A stretch of DNA of 64,000 bases from Blasia pusilla (lineage: Eukaryota > Marchantiophyta > Marchantiopsida > Blasiales). The position numbers were made by a program, and so were the translations under genes. The stretch's first letter is position 1; every line of letters begins with the position of its first letter. Under the pieces are notes generated by a model, which was not told the origin of the DNA, searched no databases, and saw nothing but the letters and a program-made list of their open reading frames with translations. Where the stretch lies: assembly GCA_050084515.1 (NCBI GenBank), contig CM114273.1, positions 16,616,001 through 16,680,000 on the forward strand, read 5' to 3'. Shown here in pieces: positions 47,260 to 58,739 of this stretch.

Positions 47260-47880
47260 AGTATGCATGATTTGGATACGCTGAAGGGTCCAGGGGTCTG
47301 CATTGGGTTGTCGAGTGACACGCCAATTTTCCGACAACCCTACAGGTACAATGATATGGAGAGGGCTCTGATTCAGAGAAGGAGCCAAAACTTGGTTGGA
47401 GCAAGACTAGTGGAGATGTCGCATGGAGAGTATGCATCTGCCACTCTCATGCCCGTCAAGAAGGATGTGCATGGCAATTGGACGGATAGGCGAATGTGTG
47501 GAGATTACCGACCTATCAATCAGTAGACAAAGTCCAATATGCATGCCATGCCTACCCTGAGGAGATCTTTGATGCGATTGGGCATGCAAAGGTCTTCAGT
47601 TTATTGGATTTGCGAGCTGGATACCATCAGATGCCTATCAGATTGGAGGATAGGCAAAATACAGCATTTTGAGGCATCGATCCTCACGGGAAGGATTGTT
47701 TGTACCCATGGTGGTTCTTACCATTCGGGTTAAAGAATGCCCCGGATGAGTTTCAGAGGGTCATGGATAGGATCTTGGCATGTTTGGATTTTGCAAGGTG
47801 TTACATTAATGACATTGTAGTCTTTAGCGCCACAGTTGAGGAGCATGAGCGACATCTAGAGGAGATGTTTTAACGATTGC
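47260..47880 (+). pseudogene. E2 reverse transcriptase remnant
   Basis: 47263-47526 gives PYRYNDMERALIQRR, EYASATLMPVKKD and RRMCGDYRPINQ, the gypsy RT fingers. After frame changes come LRAGYHQMPI-like sequence (about 47620) and FGLKNAPDEFQRVMDRI (about 47735). Motif C reads CYINDIVVFS (47799-47828), where gypsy elements have Y-x-D-D, so the first catalytic Asp is Asn. This is the only RT of the methyltransferase family in the window. Confidence 0.83.
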
Positions 47881-48149
47881 AGTTACATGGGCTGAAGCTA
47901 CATCCAGCTAAGTGCAAGTTCTTCTATGGCCAGATTGAGTACTTGGATCATACGATATACCCATGGGGCCTTGATGTGCAACAGACTAAGGTAGATGGTA
48001 TTTCACGCATTCCACCCCCTACAGATGTGAGTCGAGTTCGTGCATTCATGGGATTGGCAAACTTCTATCGATGGTACGTCAAGGGTTTCAGTTTGATTGC
48101 GAAGCCGCTAACCTTGATGACCAAGGTGGATCAGGAGTGGCACTGAGGG

Positions 48150-48540
48150 AATGAGCAAGAGAGAGCATTTCAAATGCTCAAGGATATATTGACGTCCGCG
48201 CCCAAATTGAGGAGACCGATCAGGGGGCGTCCTTTCGAGTTTCATATCGATTGGAGCATGTTGGGGCTTGGAGCCGTGCTCACCTAGCATGACGATGATG
48301 GTAGAGAGTTTGTGGTGGCTTACGCTAGTTGCTCAAAAAATGTTGCAGAGGCGAAGTATAGCTCGTATGAGGATGAGTGCTTGGCTGCAGTGTGGGTTGT
48401 CGCACATTTTAGATGTTATCTATTCGGCAATCCCTTTACCATCATTACTTATCATCAGCCACTTAAGTGGTTGATGGATTCCGACAACCTTACAGGGAAG
48501 CTTGCGAGGTGGACTCTTTTGTTGTAGGAGTATGACTTCC
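48150..48540 (+). pseudogene. E2 RNase H remnant
   Basis: FEFHIDWSMLGLGAVL (about 48235) is the start of the RNase H fold. The frame 48312-48527 continues with VVAYASCSKNVAEAKYSSYEDECLA, FRCYLFG and HQPLKWLMDSD. These match the usual gypsy RNase H (SRxLxxAExNYxxxExExLA). It degrades RNA in the hybrid. A stop (TAG) follows LARWTLLL. Confidence 0.85.
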
Positions 48541-48679
48541 GGTGGTGCCTAGACCTAGGACGCTCAACTAGGATGTAGATGGTTTGAGCCGTAACGCATG
48601 CCCAAGTCAGCGAGATGGAACTGGAGCTCGTTGGCATGGTGAGAGTGATGAGGAGTTGGTGCTATGATGGCATGCGTCA

Positions 48680-50030
48680 GTCTATTTGGGCTTGTTGGCT
48701 ATGGAGAGCCAGATTTCTGAGACTTTGATGGCGAGGTCTAATGGAGAGTCCTTAGATCCAGAGGCCGGTGAGGAGACGATACCTGGCCGAGACATTCACG
48801 ACGATGGAGTGGTCTTGGAGTACTTGCGTACTGGCAGCGCCGCAAGCACAATGGGTGCTAGAGAGCGGGATCGGATCCTACAGCAAGCCAGACGGTTCTC
48901 GTGGGAGGAGACACATGTGTTGCGAGTGTGGGAGGATGATAGAGTGCGTGTAGTGCCTCATTCTTTGCAGAGAGCACGTTTGGTGCGTCATGCCCACGAG
49001 GAGTTGGGTCATTTTGGAGTGAAGCGGATGTTAAGCTTGCTCCATATTCAGTATTGGTAGCGAGGCATGCAGAGTGACGTTCAGAAGTTTGTTGCCAGAT
49101 GCATGGTGTGTGATCGAGTCTTAGCATCGTTCAATGCTCTGACTCCATAGTTGCATCCACTTTCGATCATGGGTTTAGGTTAAAGATGGAGTTTGGATTT
49201 TGCAGGACCTTTGCCTTTGACGAAGCGCCATAGTTATGTGTTCGTGATGGTCAAGCACTTCTCGAAGTGGATAGAGTTGGCTGCATTGCCTGACAAAGCA
49301 AGTGAGGGAGTAGCATATGCCATCCTAGATCGAGTGCTAAGTCATTACGACGTACCACCTGAGGTGTTGACAGACCAGGGTACAAAGTTCCGCGGGGAGT
49401 TTCAGGCCTCGTGTGATCAGGCTTTGATCGACCACCGCACTACTTCGCAAGATCATCTTGAGGCGGATGGAATAGTGGAGCGGATTGTGCAGACGGTGAA
49501 GAGAGGACTACGCAAGTATGGCTTGCAGAAAGGTCACCAAGGAGATTGGGACCTTAACTTGCCGTGGTTGGCGATGGGATACAGATTCAGCAAGAAGGCA
49601 TCCTTAGCGTCTTTCTCACCGTACTTGTTGCTTTTTGGCCGACAGCCAAATTTACTTGCAGCCATTCGTCGAGATATTGGAGAGGTGTTCAACCTTGAGG
49701 ACCCTCATGTATGGATGCGAGCATGCTCTCAGAGGACTGAATTGTTTCATCAACTGATGCCCATGGCGTTTGAGAACTTGACGATTGCGCATCATCGCGA
49801 TACGTTGAGGTATGCGACTATTCGGGGAGGTGGTTATCAACCTACTATCTTGAGGTTTCATCAGGGAGACTATGTCTACTTGCAGCAGACGGCACCCACG
49901 ACGTTGGATGTGACTATAGGGTGCATCATCTTGAGAGTGCGTGAGGTTTTGCCATCCGGTGTTCTCTTATTGGAGGGACGAGATGGTATGGTTTAGAAGG
50001 ACCATGTACGTAACTGTGCGCCATATCATC
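48680..50030 (+). pseudogene. E2 DDE integrase
   Basis: The zinc-binding region (RHAHEELGHFGVKR, CMVCDRV; about 48985-49120) is followed by a long uninterrupted frame, 49193-49996. It contains DFAGPLPLTKRH (first Asp), VLTDQGTKFRGEF (second Asp, about 49365) and LEADGIVERIVQTVKRG (Glu, about 49460). The C-terminal region has SPYLLLFGRQPNL and FHQGDYVYLQQT. The core is intact in this copy. No chromodomain follows; a PHD finger does. Confidence 0.9.
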
Positions 50031-50074
50031 TTCCGAACATTAACCATACAGTTGATCCGAGCTTAGCAATAGTT

Positions 50075-50230
50075 CCTCTAGGCTTGCGGTGTATGTTGTG
50101 TGGTTCCGCCTGTGGTGCACCCACTATGCTAGTCTGTGATGGGTGTTCGAGAGGATGGCATATGGCATGTTTGACGCCACCTCTCACTAGGGTTCCTTAG
50201 GGAAGATGGATGTATCCCAAATATACATAG
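50075..50230 (+). pseudogene. E2 PHD finger
   Basis: LRCMLCGSACGAPTMLVCDG and CSRGWHMACLTPPLTRVP are in one frame, followed by a stop (TAG) and GRWMYPKYT. The first six zinc ligands are intact. The last pair (W-x-C-x2-C) is changed to Tyr residues. Its coding frame joins the integrase frame through only one stop (at about 49996), so it was the C-terminus of the same polyprotein. Confidence 0.85.
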
Positions 50231-50412
50231 AGAAGGTAGTTCTACATTCCGACTTGTGTCTATGACATGGATGACAAGAAGGCGACTAACGATGGGGCCA
50301 CATGAGCACCCGGCCTTCTTGCTCTTAGCGTCCGAGAGATGTATGTCATGGTAGGTAGGGATAGATGGCTATCTGGAGTTAGAAGGATCTAACCACCAGC
50401 TAGGGGGGCGAT

Positions 50413-50856
50413 TGGAGATATTTTGGTACTTCTTGTCTCGTTGTTTGGATGCCATGAGTTAGCATGGGATCGTGCGTATTTGTGTGTGTGTTCGGTGACA
50501 ACCATGTATGTTGTATAGCGATGTGTATGCGCACGACAACTGTTATATCTTTTAGGATAGATCGGTGAGATCTAGAAGAGCGCCTTCATGAGTTGTGGAG
50601 GACATGCTCATTGGGGCAAGGATGACCTGCTGAGGCCCTAGGAAACCTGAGAGAGCAGGTTTCCCTTTCGTTTCGGCTCATTTGGAGCCATATTAAGGAA
50701 CTTACTATTTTAGATAAGTGCAATTTTGAATATATGATCAGTTTTTTATTTTTGGTAAGTTTCCCTTGACCTCCTACATCAGGTCAAGAGCCAAGGAGGT
50801 GACTTGGGAGCATAGGTTACCATGGAGAGAGCTTGGGAGAGGGGAGGGGTAGGTAT
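50413..50856 (+). repeat. E2 repeats B1 and truncated A2
   Basis: B1 (50413-50540) starts TGGAGATATTTTGG directly after the polypurine tract TAGGGGGGCGAT and ends GCGCACGACAAC. A2 (50541 on) starts TGTTATATCTTTTAGGATAG and matches A1 of the same element. The match ends near 50856 (GGGAGGGGTA), about 75 bases short of the A end, where unrelated DNA begins. Confidence 0.82.
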
Positions 50857-51033
50857 AGGGAGAGTGCCTTCTTGATTTGCAAACACCTCTCTATTTGACA
50901 CATGGTAATTGGGCAACAAGAAAATAAGTTTGAATTTTTGTGCGACATTATTAATCCATTCCCTTCACATGCTATACACTAACAAAAGCTCTTCAAACAC
51001 GTTTTGATTTCCATGCATCGCACTGGCACCTTT

Positions 51034-51041
51034 TATATATA

Positions 51042-51085
<44 letters not shown>
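51034..51085. repeat. (TA)n microsatellite
   Basis: Alternating TA of about 50 bases with one interruption (TTTTA). It lies between the cut end of E2 and E4. Confidence 0.95.
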
Positions 51086-51088
<3 letters not shown>

Positions 51089-51119
51089 CTTATTAAATAT
51101 GGTTTTGACTAGAATACCT

Positions 51120-52561
51120 TGTCGTGCGCATACACATCATTGCGTAGTATACATTGCTATCCTCACCACCTTAGCTGAGAGATTGTAGTAATTGCATCTA
51201 CTTACCACCCTTTACTCATACTTGATTTCACTCTTCAACAATATCATGTGACTTAGATATTCTAACTATCTAAAGGGTAACAATAATACCCTCATTCTCC
51301 TACAGAGCATCACACATATAACCAAAACTAGAAAAGTTATTGTCAATATCCAACGAAGATGTTATATAAGCTATCGCCGATGACTACACTAGTCAATGAT
51401 GAAAATTCATGAAAACAACCATCTAATACTCACCTTACTAAAATTTTATTCCCAAGTTATTGTCCCTTGCATCACCTCCATCGCCACTAAAAACCAAGAT
51501 TCCTCAAGCTCTACTATCTTCAAATCTACATCCACTATGATCTCTTGGGAGTCCTCCACCTTGAAAATTATCCTAATTTACGTCACTTGATACTAATGCC
51601 CCCCCAAATTGCATCTCTAGGTGGAGACAAAAAAAACCTCACATGTGTGATATCATCGTTGAAAATGGTTAATGCTCCATCATCAATATAACCCTCTTAT
51701 CTTTTTATTGACAAAATCCCAAATATTTTCATTTTCAATACCCATTTCGATAGGTTTGTCAACTCAATCCTACATCTGATTGCGTAGAAAAAGAAGGAAG
51801 AAAAATCACCTTTTGTGACCTTGTGTGGGCCATCCAAGCCCGAGTCCAAGCCTTGGTGCAACTATCCTATCATATAGTTTGCATTTCAAAGTTCCCTTCA
51901 CTTTGAATATTATGCCACATGTTGATTCTCTTGCAGAACCAAACAATACCATCCACTCAAAAGTGGTGTTGAGCATAATGCACTCAAGAACCTAAAACAT
52001 CTTATCTAGATTCGGCCATCTTGTAAGGGTCATTAACATAGAGTTTTGCAGTTAGCACGATAATCCATGGTCAAGTGTTCCATACCAATATTGTATTCCA
52101 TATGCATATACCCCAATCATGCATCTCATGCATTTGTAAGCCTCTTAAAGACTCTCTCACTACTAGTGAAACTCGTTTAACTTCTAAATTTTCTTGTTGT
52201 TGCCCCCTTAGTAGTTCTTTCCCAACACACATCGTTTGGTTGAACTAAGGTTGGATGCATCTCCCTCTTGATGTGCAAATGCCTCCAAAATTTCTCATCA
52301 TAACATTAGTTCCACATTAGGCTTATCCTCATGAATCACTTATACACTACCCTCCTCACTTACATCATCCACCAACACCATCTAACATCAAGTAATCTTA
52401 CACTAGTATGCATATCCATCACCAAGGAAAAATTATGTAGTAAGATGGTATATCGACCTAGGATGCTACAGTTGAACATCATAGGTCAATGTACCACATG
52501 GAAATCATACTTTTCCAATAATAGAGCCCACCTTGCAAGTTTCACTATAAGCTTATCGGAC
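51120..52561 (-). mobile_element. E4: gypsy relic of the same family, interrupted by E3
   Basis: On the minus strand just below 52561 the reading SDKLIVKLARWALLLEKYDF matches the E2 RNase H end (SDNLTGKLARWTLLL). At its other end 51120-51165 is a B repeat terminating GCGCACGACA. The DNA between is AT-rich and decayed, and I cannot follow the integrase in it. The RNase H reading stops exactly where the right end of E3 begins, so E3 inserted into E4. Confidence 0.6.
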
Positions 52562-53008
52562 TTATTATGCGTATATATATAGCTACACAACATACATTTT
52601 TGTCACCGAATACACAAAAAATAGTTCCACCGCCTCATACCAAGAGGTTCAACAAAGAAAGAATGAACTCCAAAGCTCTCTCTCCTTGGGTATATCCCCT
52701 TCCCTCTCCCAAGCTCTCTCGACGATCCTATGGTCTTATGCTCACATGTCACCTCCTTGGCTCTTGATAGGCTATAAGAGTTCAAAGCTAACTTCCCAAA
52801 GTAAAGAGTAAACTATACTCAAAATAGCAATTTACTTGAAATAGTAAGTTTCTCTATATGACTCCAAATGAGCTGAAACAGAGGGGAAACTTGTTCTCTT
52901 AGATTACCCATGGCTTCAACAGATCATCCTCAATCTCTTTAGGTTTTCCTCCACTATCCTCGAAAGCGCTCTACTAGATCTTGTTGATCTATCCTAAAAG
53001 ATAAGACA

Positions 53009-55170
53009 ATGTAAATAGGCCTCTTTGAGTAGGGTTCAATACTAGTTGTATCAATTTCCTTATGTACAAACGCAAAGTAGTTTACAAAGACTTAATAGTT
53101 ATGAATTTTGGGATAAGGTACTATGAAGAAGTGATCGCCTGAACACTACCACTTGTGATTTCTATCATAAGGGAATTGAGAATATAGATAATGATTCTAT
53201 AATGAATAGAAAAACTTAATAGATAATTCATCTTGTAATAATGATTGTCGCAACTAGAAGGTCCACCCTTATTTGAAGAAAATCTCTAGACAGAACAACG
53301 CTCAATAAAGCAAATGACTAGTTAGCTCATCCAACCATCACCTAATCGCCACTCACAAATTAATGAGAGTGAATACTATTGCAATCATTGCCAATTACAA
53401 TAAGAAATCCTCTCCTCCAAAATATCAAGGATGGACCCATGGGGATAAAACACTATATTTCCTACCAACACATTAAAACATTATATTGGTATCGTAAGCA
53501 CGCATATGCGCACCCTCATGTTATAAATTGAATACTATGGTTGGATTTTGATCTCCAAGTTATATTGAGTCATAATGGACGCTTTCATGTCAGTTGTGTG
53601 GGTGACTTATACCCAATATCTGCTTTCATGTTGAAGGAATATTACTTAACATGTGCTTTTTGCAACCCTTATATTTAATGTGTCACCTTCCCTAGTATGA
53701 AGGGTTATCATTTTTAATCAATGAGTATGCATTGTAAATTATACATGTCGGACAATTTAGGCATAACCAAACACTCAAGTTATCCAAAAATACCACATAT
53801 TGTGTCAAGATAGCTTGCTCTATCACGCATCTGGACAACACATACACCAATATAGTAGTCAAAGTCTATAATGAACCTACGGGAGACTTCCCACCGACAT
53901 GTTGTAAGGATAGGTCCACCACCTCCTCACTAGTTAAATGTACCTATGAATTAGAGGAAGCATAGTAACATCTCCATGCTCACAACCATTCGCATCAAAC
54001 TAAAATATCTTTACTACTCCAACTCTCACTATTGGCAAATCTAAGGTGGAAAATATGGAGTCTCAAAATTGGCCATCTATAACAATGTACTTGAGAATAT
54101 CATTAGTAGGACGAGATGTAATTCCTTTGAGTTTTTAGTGATACACTTTGTTCTATGTAATGCACCTTTAATTTTGACCATGTTGATGAACTCCATCGTT
54201 CATATTTATAAGGACATAGATGAGCAAGTCATCATTTACATTCATGACATATCGATTTATTTGAAGTTATTGGATGATTTGAAGAGCACGCTCGACACTT
54301 GGAACCAATTTTGTCAACACTTAGGGAGAACAAGCTAGATGGCAATGTTAAGAAGAATGAATTTAAGCTTAAGCATGATCAAGTTCTTAGATCATGTGAT
54401 TATATATTGAAGATGGAATCACTATAGCCATGGAGAGAGTCAAAGTTATTTTGTAAGTGGAAAGCTCCCTCAATAGTGAGGAGAGAGAAGGTTCAATAGA
54501 TCCATCAAATTCTGTAACATCTACATGAGTAGCTTAGGGAAAAGTGAGACTTCTCATGACCTAAACCACAAAGTTTGCAAACACCACATGAACCTAAGAT
54601 ATTAATGGTGACTTAATTGAGTAAAGAGACCTTATTGCATGAGGATGCGCAAAAACTACTAAAGTTTGATAACCCTTTCGAGATGAACATAGATTCTATT
54701 CACTATGCAATTACATGAATATTGGCACTAGAAGGGAGACACATAATGTACAAAAATAGGAAGCTAAGAAACATTAAGTTCAAATGACCTACTTATAAGA
54801 ATAAGTTGTATACAATGGTTCATTGTTAAAAGATGTAGCACCACTACTTCAAGCTCCATACAACTTGGGTGTACATGCACTAATAAAATATCTCTCAAGT
54901 ACTTTGAAACACAAGATTGGGTTATTCCAAAACAATGACGTTTCCACGAAAATTGCTCCACAAGCTTGGGAAATAGAACATCATCACTAACACATTGAGT
55001 TGGCAGGATGAATACATGTCATTGATGATGCAAGTTTTGAGAGCCATGTTTCTCAAAGAGACAAATTTGGAGAGAAAATGAAGGCTATATAAAGGATGCC
55101 CAAGCCATTGACTACTTCAGGAAGTTAAAGTGGGGAGAGAAGTTAATTAGCGAAGACAAGCTTGATGATG
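53009..55170 (+). mobile_element. Degenerate Ty3/gypsy relic inserted between B1 and A2 of E3
   Basis: Plus-strand reading 54069-54338 has FEFLVIHFVLCNAPLILTML and VIIYIHDISIYLK, a decayed gypsy RT (F-x-FGL-x-NAP and YxDD regions). Then comes NEFKLKHDQV (about 54355), and near 54670-54740 PFEMNIDSIHYAIT (RNase H start). It is AT-rich with many stops, older looking than the E elements. The part from 53009 to 54000 has no readable domain. Ends are not defined. Confidence 0.55.
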
Positions 55171-55516
55171 TGTGCATATATATTATTACGTAACACACAT
55201 CATTGTCACCAACTATAAACACACATAGAGACACAAGATATGATACTTACTTATGGCAAATGAAACACCGAGACAATCGTACAAAAAAATATCTCCAATT
55301 GGCCCCGTAGCTGATGGTTAAGTCTCTCCAACTCCATATATCCATCTATCCCTACTTACCATAACACACATCTTTAGGATGCTAAGAACAAAAAATTTGG
55401 ATACTCATGTGGCTCCATCGTCAGTCGCTTTCTTGTCATCCATGTCACTAACACAAGTCTAGATGTATAACTACCTAGTACCTACTCTATGTACAAGTGG
55501 GACACATCTATTGTCC

Positions 55517-55780
55517 TCAAGGAATCCTAGTGAGAGGTGACGTCAAACGTGCCATGTGCCACCCTCTCGAACATCCATCACACACTAGCATAATGGTTGC
55601 ACCATGGGGAAATCCACACAATATACAACGCAAGCATGCAAGAACTATTACTAAGCTAAAATCAAATGTACCATCAATGTCAAGAAGGTGACATGGCACA
55701 TAGTTATGCCCATGGTCCATCCAAACCATACCATCATGTCCTTCTAAAAAGCTAGAGAATCCAAGATAGCAATACATCAC
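55517..55780 (-). pseudogene. E3 PHD finger region
   Basis: The 87-residue frame begins in the integrase C-terminal linker (LEGHDGMVWMDHGHNYVPCH, as in E2 LEGRDGMV...) and continues into CLRCILCGFPHGATIMLVCD and GCSRGWHMARL. The Cys at the H-x2-C position is Arg here. It is the third independent copy showing integrase followed by PHD finger. Confidence 0.8.
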
Positions 55781-56143
55781 TTACCCTCAAGATGGTCCGT
55801 CATGTCGTCATATCTAGCATCGACATAGGTGCACCAAAATACAACAATTTATTTCCCGATGTATATTATGTTTACTATAAGTAGATATTATCTCTTTGAT
55901 GAAACCTTTGGATTGTCGCTTGATAACTCCATTCCAAAATAGTCGCATATCTCAACATATCCTATTGTTGTACGATCACCAAGTTCTCAAACACCATGGG
56001 AATAACTTTCCAGAATAATTCAACCCTCTAAGAACATGCTTACATCCATACATAAGGGTCATCAAGGTTCAGCACCTCACCAACATCATGAAAAATCGCC
56101 GCATGAGAATCGGGCTCTCGTCCATAAAGCAAGAAATAAGGTG

Positions 56144-56167
56144 ACACATGTCCGTACGGACATGTGT
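56144..56167. repeat. 24-base perfect palindrome at the E3 break
   Basis: ACACATGTCCGT is followed directly by its reverse complement ACGGACATGTGT. It sits exactly where the E3 integrase reading stops and C-rich DNA begins. It may be a recombination or deletion junction, or a snapback artefact. Confidence 0.9.
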
Positions 56168-56590
56168 GGCAGGCTCTGTGACCCATGAGCCCCCTCCCTC
56201 CCCAAGCCCCCTTGTCCCCCTCCAATGCCCCCCAGCCCGCATGCAACCCCGTATGCCCCCCCTTCCCCTTCCTTCGGCTCGTATGTGGGCCCACGAGGCC
56301 GATCCTCGCAACCCCCAAATTGGATGGCGCCGACCGTCACCCCGACCGTAGCCCGCCGTTGGTCACGCCATAGCCTGCCATCAATAGCCCAATCGTTGGC
56401 GCCCACGTGGAGCCCGTAAACCTTGCAGGATCACGTGGCGGCCTTGGAGTGGTTGGGGCCATGTTCAAACTTGGCCCCATCCCCTCCCCTCCCCTCCTCT
56501 TCCCCCTCCCTTCCCCTCTTCTCCCTTTTGGGTAAAACCCATAAGGGAAGGGCCCACAAGGGGCGCAAAAAATGTACATGTGTAGGGGGG
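56168..56590. other. C-rich stretch of unknown nature
   Basis: The plus strand is extremely C-rich (runs such as CCCCCTCCCTCCCC and CCCCTCCCCTCCCC) with G-rich ends (GTAGGGGGGGTTAAGG). No domain is recognised on either strand; open frames here are Pro/Ser or Gly/Arg-rich because of composition. The G-rich strand could form quadruplexes. It contrasts sharply with the AT-rich DNA on both sides. Confidence 0.6.
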
Positions 56591-58739
56591 GTTAAGGAGT
56601 TAATTACCTACTTATCACTAATTTTCCATATTTGTACAGTTTTTTAGTGATATTTTGATTAGGTTCCAAATTTTTATTGTGCCTTGATAGCTAAGGGCTT
56701 TCAAGGTTACTAGGAATTTTGGAGAAATCCCTTGGGTGCCTTTTGGGGATACTTGGATTTTATTTGGAATCAAACAAAAAAATTCAGCAACAAGTCATAT
56801 TCCTAGTGGGACAACAAGATTAGAGTGTCAAGAATCTCACTCTTCTAATTAAAGGAGTTATCTTCAAAGATTGCTGCCAACTAATATAGGCCTCAGCTTC
56901 TGAAGGCATACATGTTTGGGGACATTCACACATTGGAGTTACCAAAGGAGCTAAAGATCCATTTGAACTTTCATGGATGAAACCATCAATGATTTCTCAT
57001 CGGAAGATCCTGAGTACCTCACTACACTTCGTGTGACTCCAATACTACTTGAACTACCTCATCTGTCCAAAACCTAGAAGAACAACATGACTACAATCCC
57101 TCATGATCCTCTCAACCACTTGAACTCATTCTGAGCCTCCCACTGTCCCACACTCCTCACAAGCTCACCTAAGCTAATAACAACAACGAATCATCCTCAA
57201 TACTCTTACTGAAGTTATTGCCCTATACCCACAAACATGCTATATGAGCAAGGGGTTTACACTTAACAATCACAACTTCCCTCACACTTAACCATTCTAT
57301 CTTCTCTTGAACATCTATCACAAGTTCTATTTGATATCCATCATCCTCAAGGACAAAGACACAAGTTGAAAAAATAGAAATTAGATTGGGTAACTTGAAC
57401 ATGGGCATCATCAATCATCAACATGAGCAAAATTAGCTCTTATGTTATATTTGAAGACCTCTACAACACAAGATATCCTCGAATAACATGTTGAATCTCT
57501 CATGTGCACGTACACAGACGCATGTCTACACCAATATGTGTGCTTCTAGCACTTCATTACATACTCTAAGCCCAAATCACTTATATTGGGATGAGTCGAC
57601 ACAACACGGATGAATTATAACTCAATTGATGACTCATAGCGAGTGTGTGGATCATTAATGAAACTCATAGTCCTTTCTATGGCGTGGGCCATAAAGTCAT
57701 GGAATTTTCCAAACATACACAAAACATCCTAATCCCATGGGGCAATAACATTCGCCAAGATAGATGCATGCAGTGGTTGGATGTGGCTTCTACACTTGAT
57801 CTTCCAAACATATTGTTCACACAATATCAACATTGTCGATACTAGGGTTATGAAAGAGGAGATTTCATTATTTGAGGCATATCCACATTTTTATGAGGGA
57901 ATCCAAACTCTAACATCTTACCGCATATTAGACTGAGAGATATGGTATTGAAGTATCCACCTCCTCACTTGATATACCCATGGGAAAAGTGACAACCTCC
58001 CCACACCACCAATGTTCTCGATTTCGTAAATGGTTTCTTCCCCTCGAACTCTCAACCGACCAACAATGATTAAAATACGCGTTTTTGCAATGGAGAAGCA
58101 ATGGAGTGTTGTCCAATGAAAAAAGTCCTCTCGCATAGGCATGCGTAGTTATCCTATTTCATGGCTTCGCACTCGAGCTTTCCACGGTTTTAATTGAAGC
58201 GTGTTGTTTCCTTGTTACCTTTCTATGACATTCCACAATCATCCTTGGTAGCAAATCTTAAGAGAAACTAAATGTGAAAGTATTTCTTGTGACATACAAA
58301 ATGTAAAGTATAGACCGTCTAAACATCCTCGTCATGATGGACGTATTCCTCGCCTTATCTATCCATCAGAGGACGCAAAAGTTAACATGTTGGCGAGAAC
58401 AAGAAAAGAAGACAAAACATTAAAGTCAAAGGTCGCCGCATACTTAAGTTTGCGATCTCTTTCATAAAGACGTATCGTGGATAACAATAAGAAGGTAAAA
58501 TTCTTTAAATGATTTGGGCTTTCAAAAGGTCAGCAAACGGGGGGAAATGCTAATAAGCAACTTCCTTCCTAACTTCCTTTAGCATCTGAAAACAAAGTTA
58601 GGACTCCCTCATTACTAAAGAACTAAAGGAAAATGCACACCTCCTTTACGTACGGTGAGGTAGGATACTCGCTTTATCCTCCATGTCCATAACTCTGGGG
58701 CCGAAGTCCTAACTGTCTTTATTGGGCTCTACCGACTCG
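56591..58739. other. AT-rich intergenic DNA, no gene seen
   Basis: I recognise no protein family on either strand. It could hold further decayed parts of E4, whose upstream half should lie on this side of E3, but I cannot demonstrate homology by eye. Confidence 0.35.

Larger units (their letters stand above)
43495..50856 (+). mobile_element. E2: second methyltransferase/PHD gypsy-type element, retains RT and RNase H
   Basis: Order: A1 (43495-43888), leader (to about 44720), pre-protease coding region (44736-45160), protease (about 45165-45560), C5-methyltransferase (45898-46850), RT (about 47260-47880), RNase H (about 48150-48540), integrase (48680-50030), PHD finger (50075-50230), polypurine tract (50401-50412), B1 (50413-50540), A2 (50541 to about 50856, cut off before its end). 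Domain order is the same as E1 plus RT/RNase H. Stops are frequent, and no gag zinc knuckles are visible. B2 and the right flank are missing, so no target duplication can be read. Confidence 0.85.
52562..56143 (-). mobile_element. E3: methyltransferase-type element remnant (integrase end, PHD finger, B1, A2, B2)
   Basis: Minus-strand order from high to low: integrase C-terminal part (56143 to about 55800; SPYFLLYGREPD, GEVLNLDDPYVWM), PHD finger region (55780-55517), B1 (55297-55171), an inserted foreign relic (53009-55170), A2 (53008 to about 52617) and a 5'-shortened B2 (about 52617 to 52562). The upstream coding part is missing beyond the palindrome at 56144. It repeats the B1-A2-B2 order of E1. 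Confidence 0.72.

Noticed and set aside
56185-56580. Open frames in the C-rich island on both strands
   Set aside because: They arise from base composition (Pro/Ser/Arg or Gly/Arg) and overlap in all frames without a motif.
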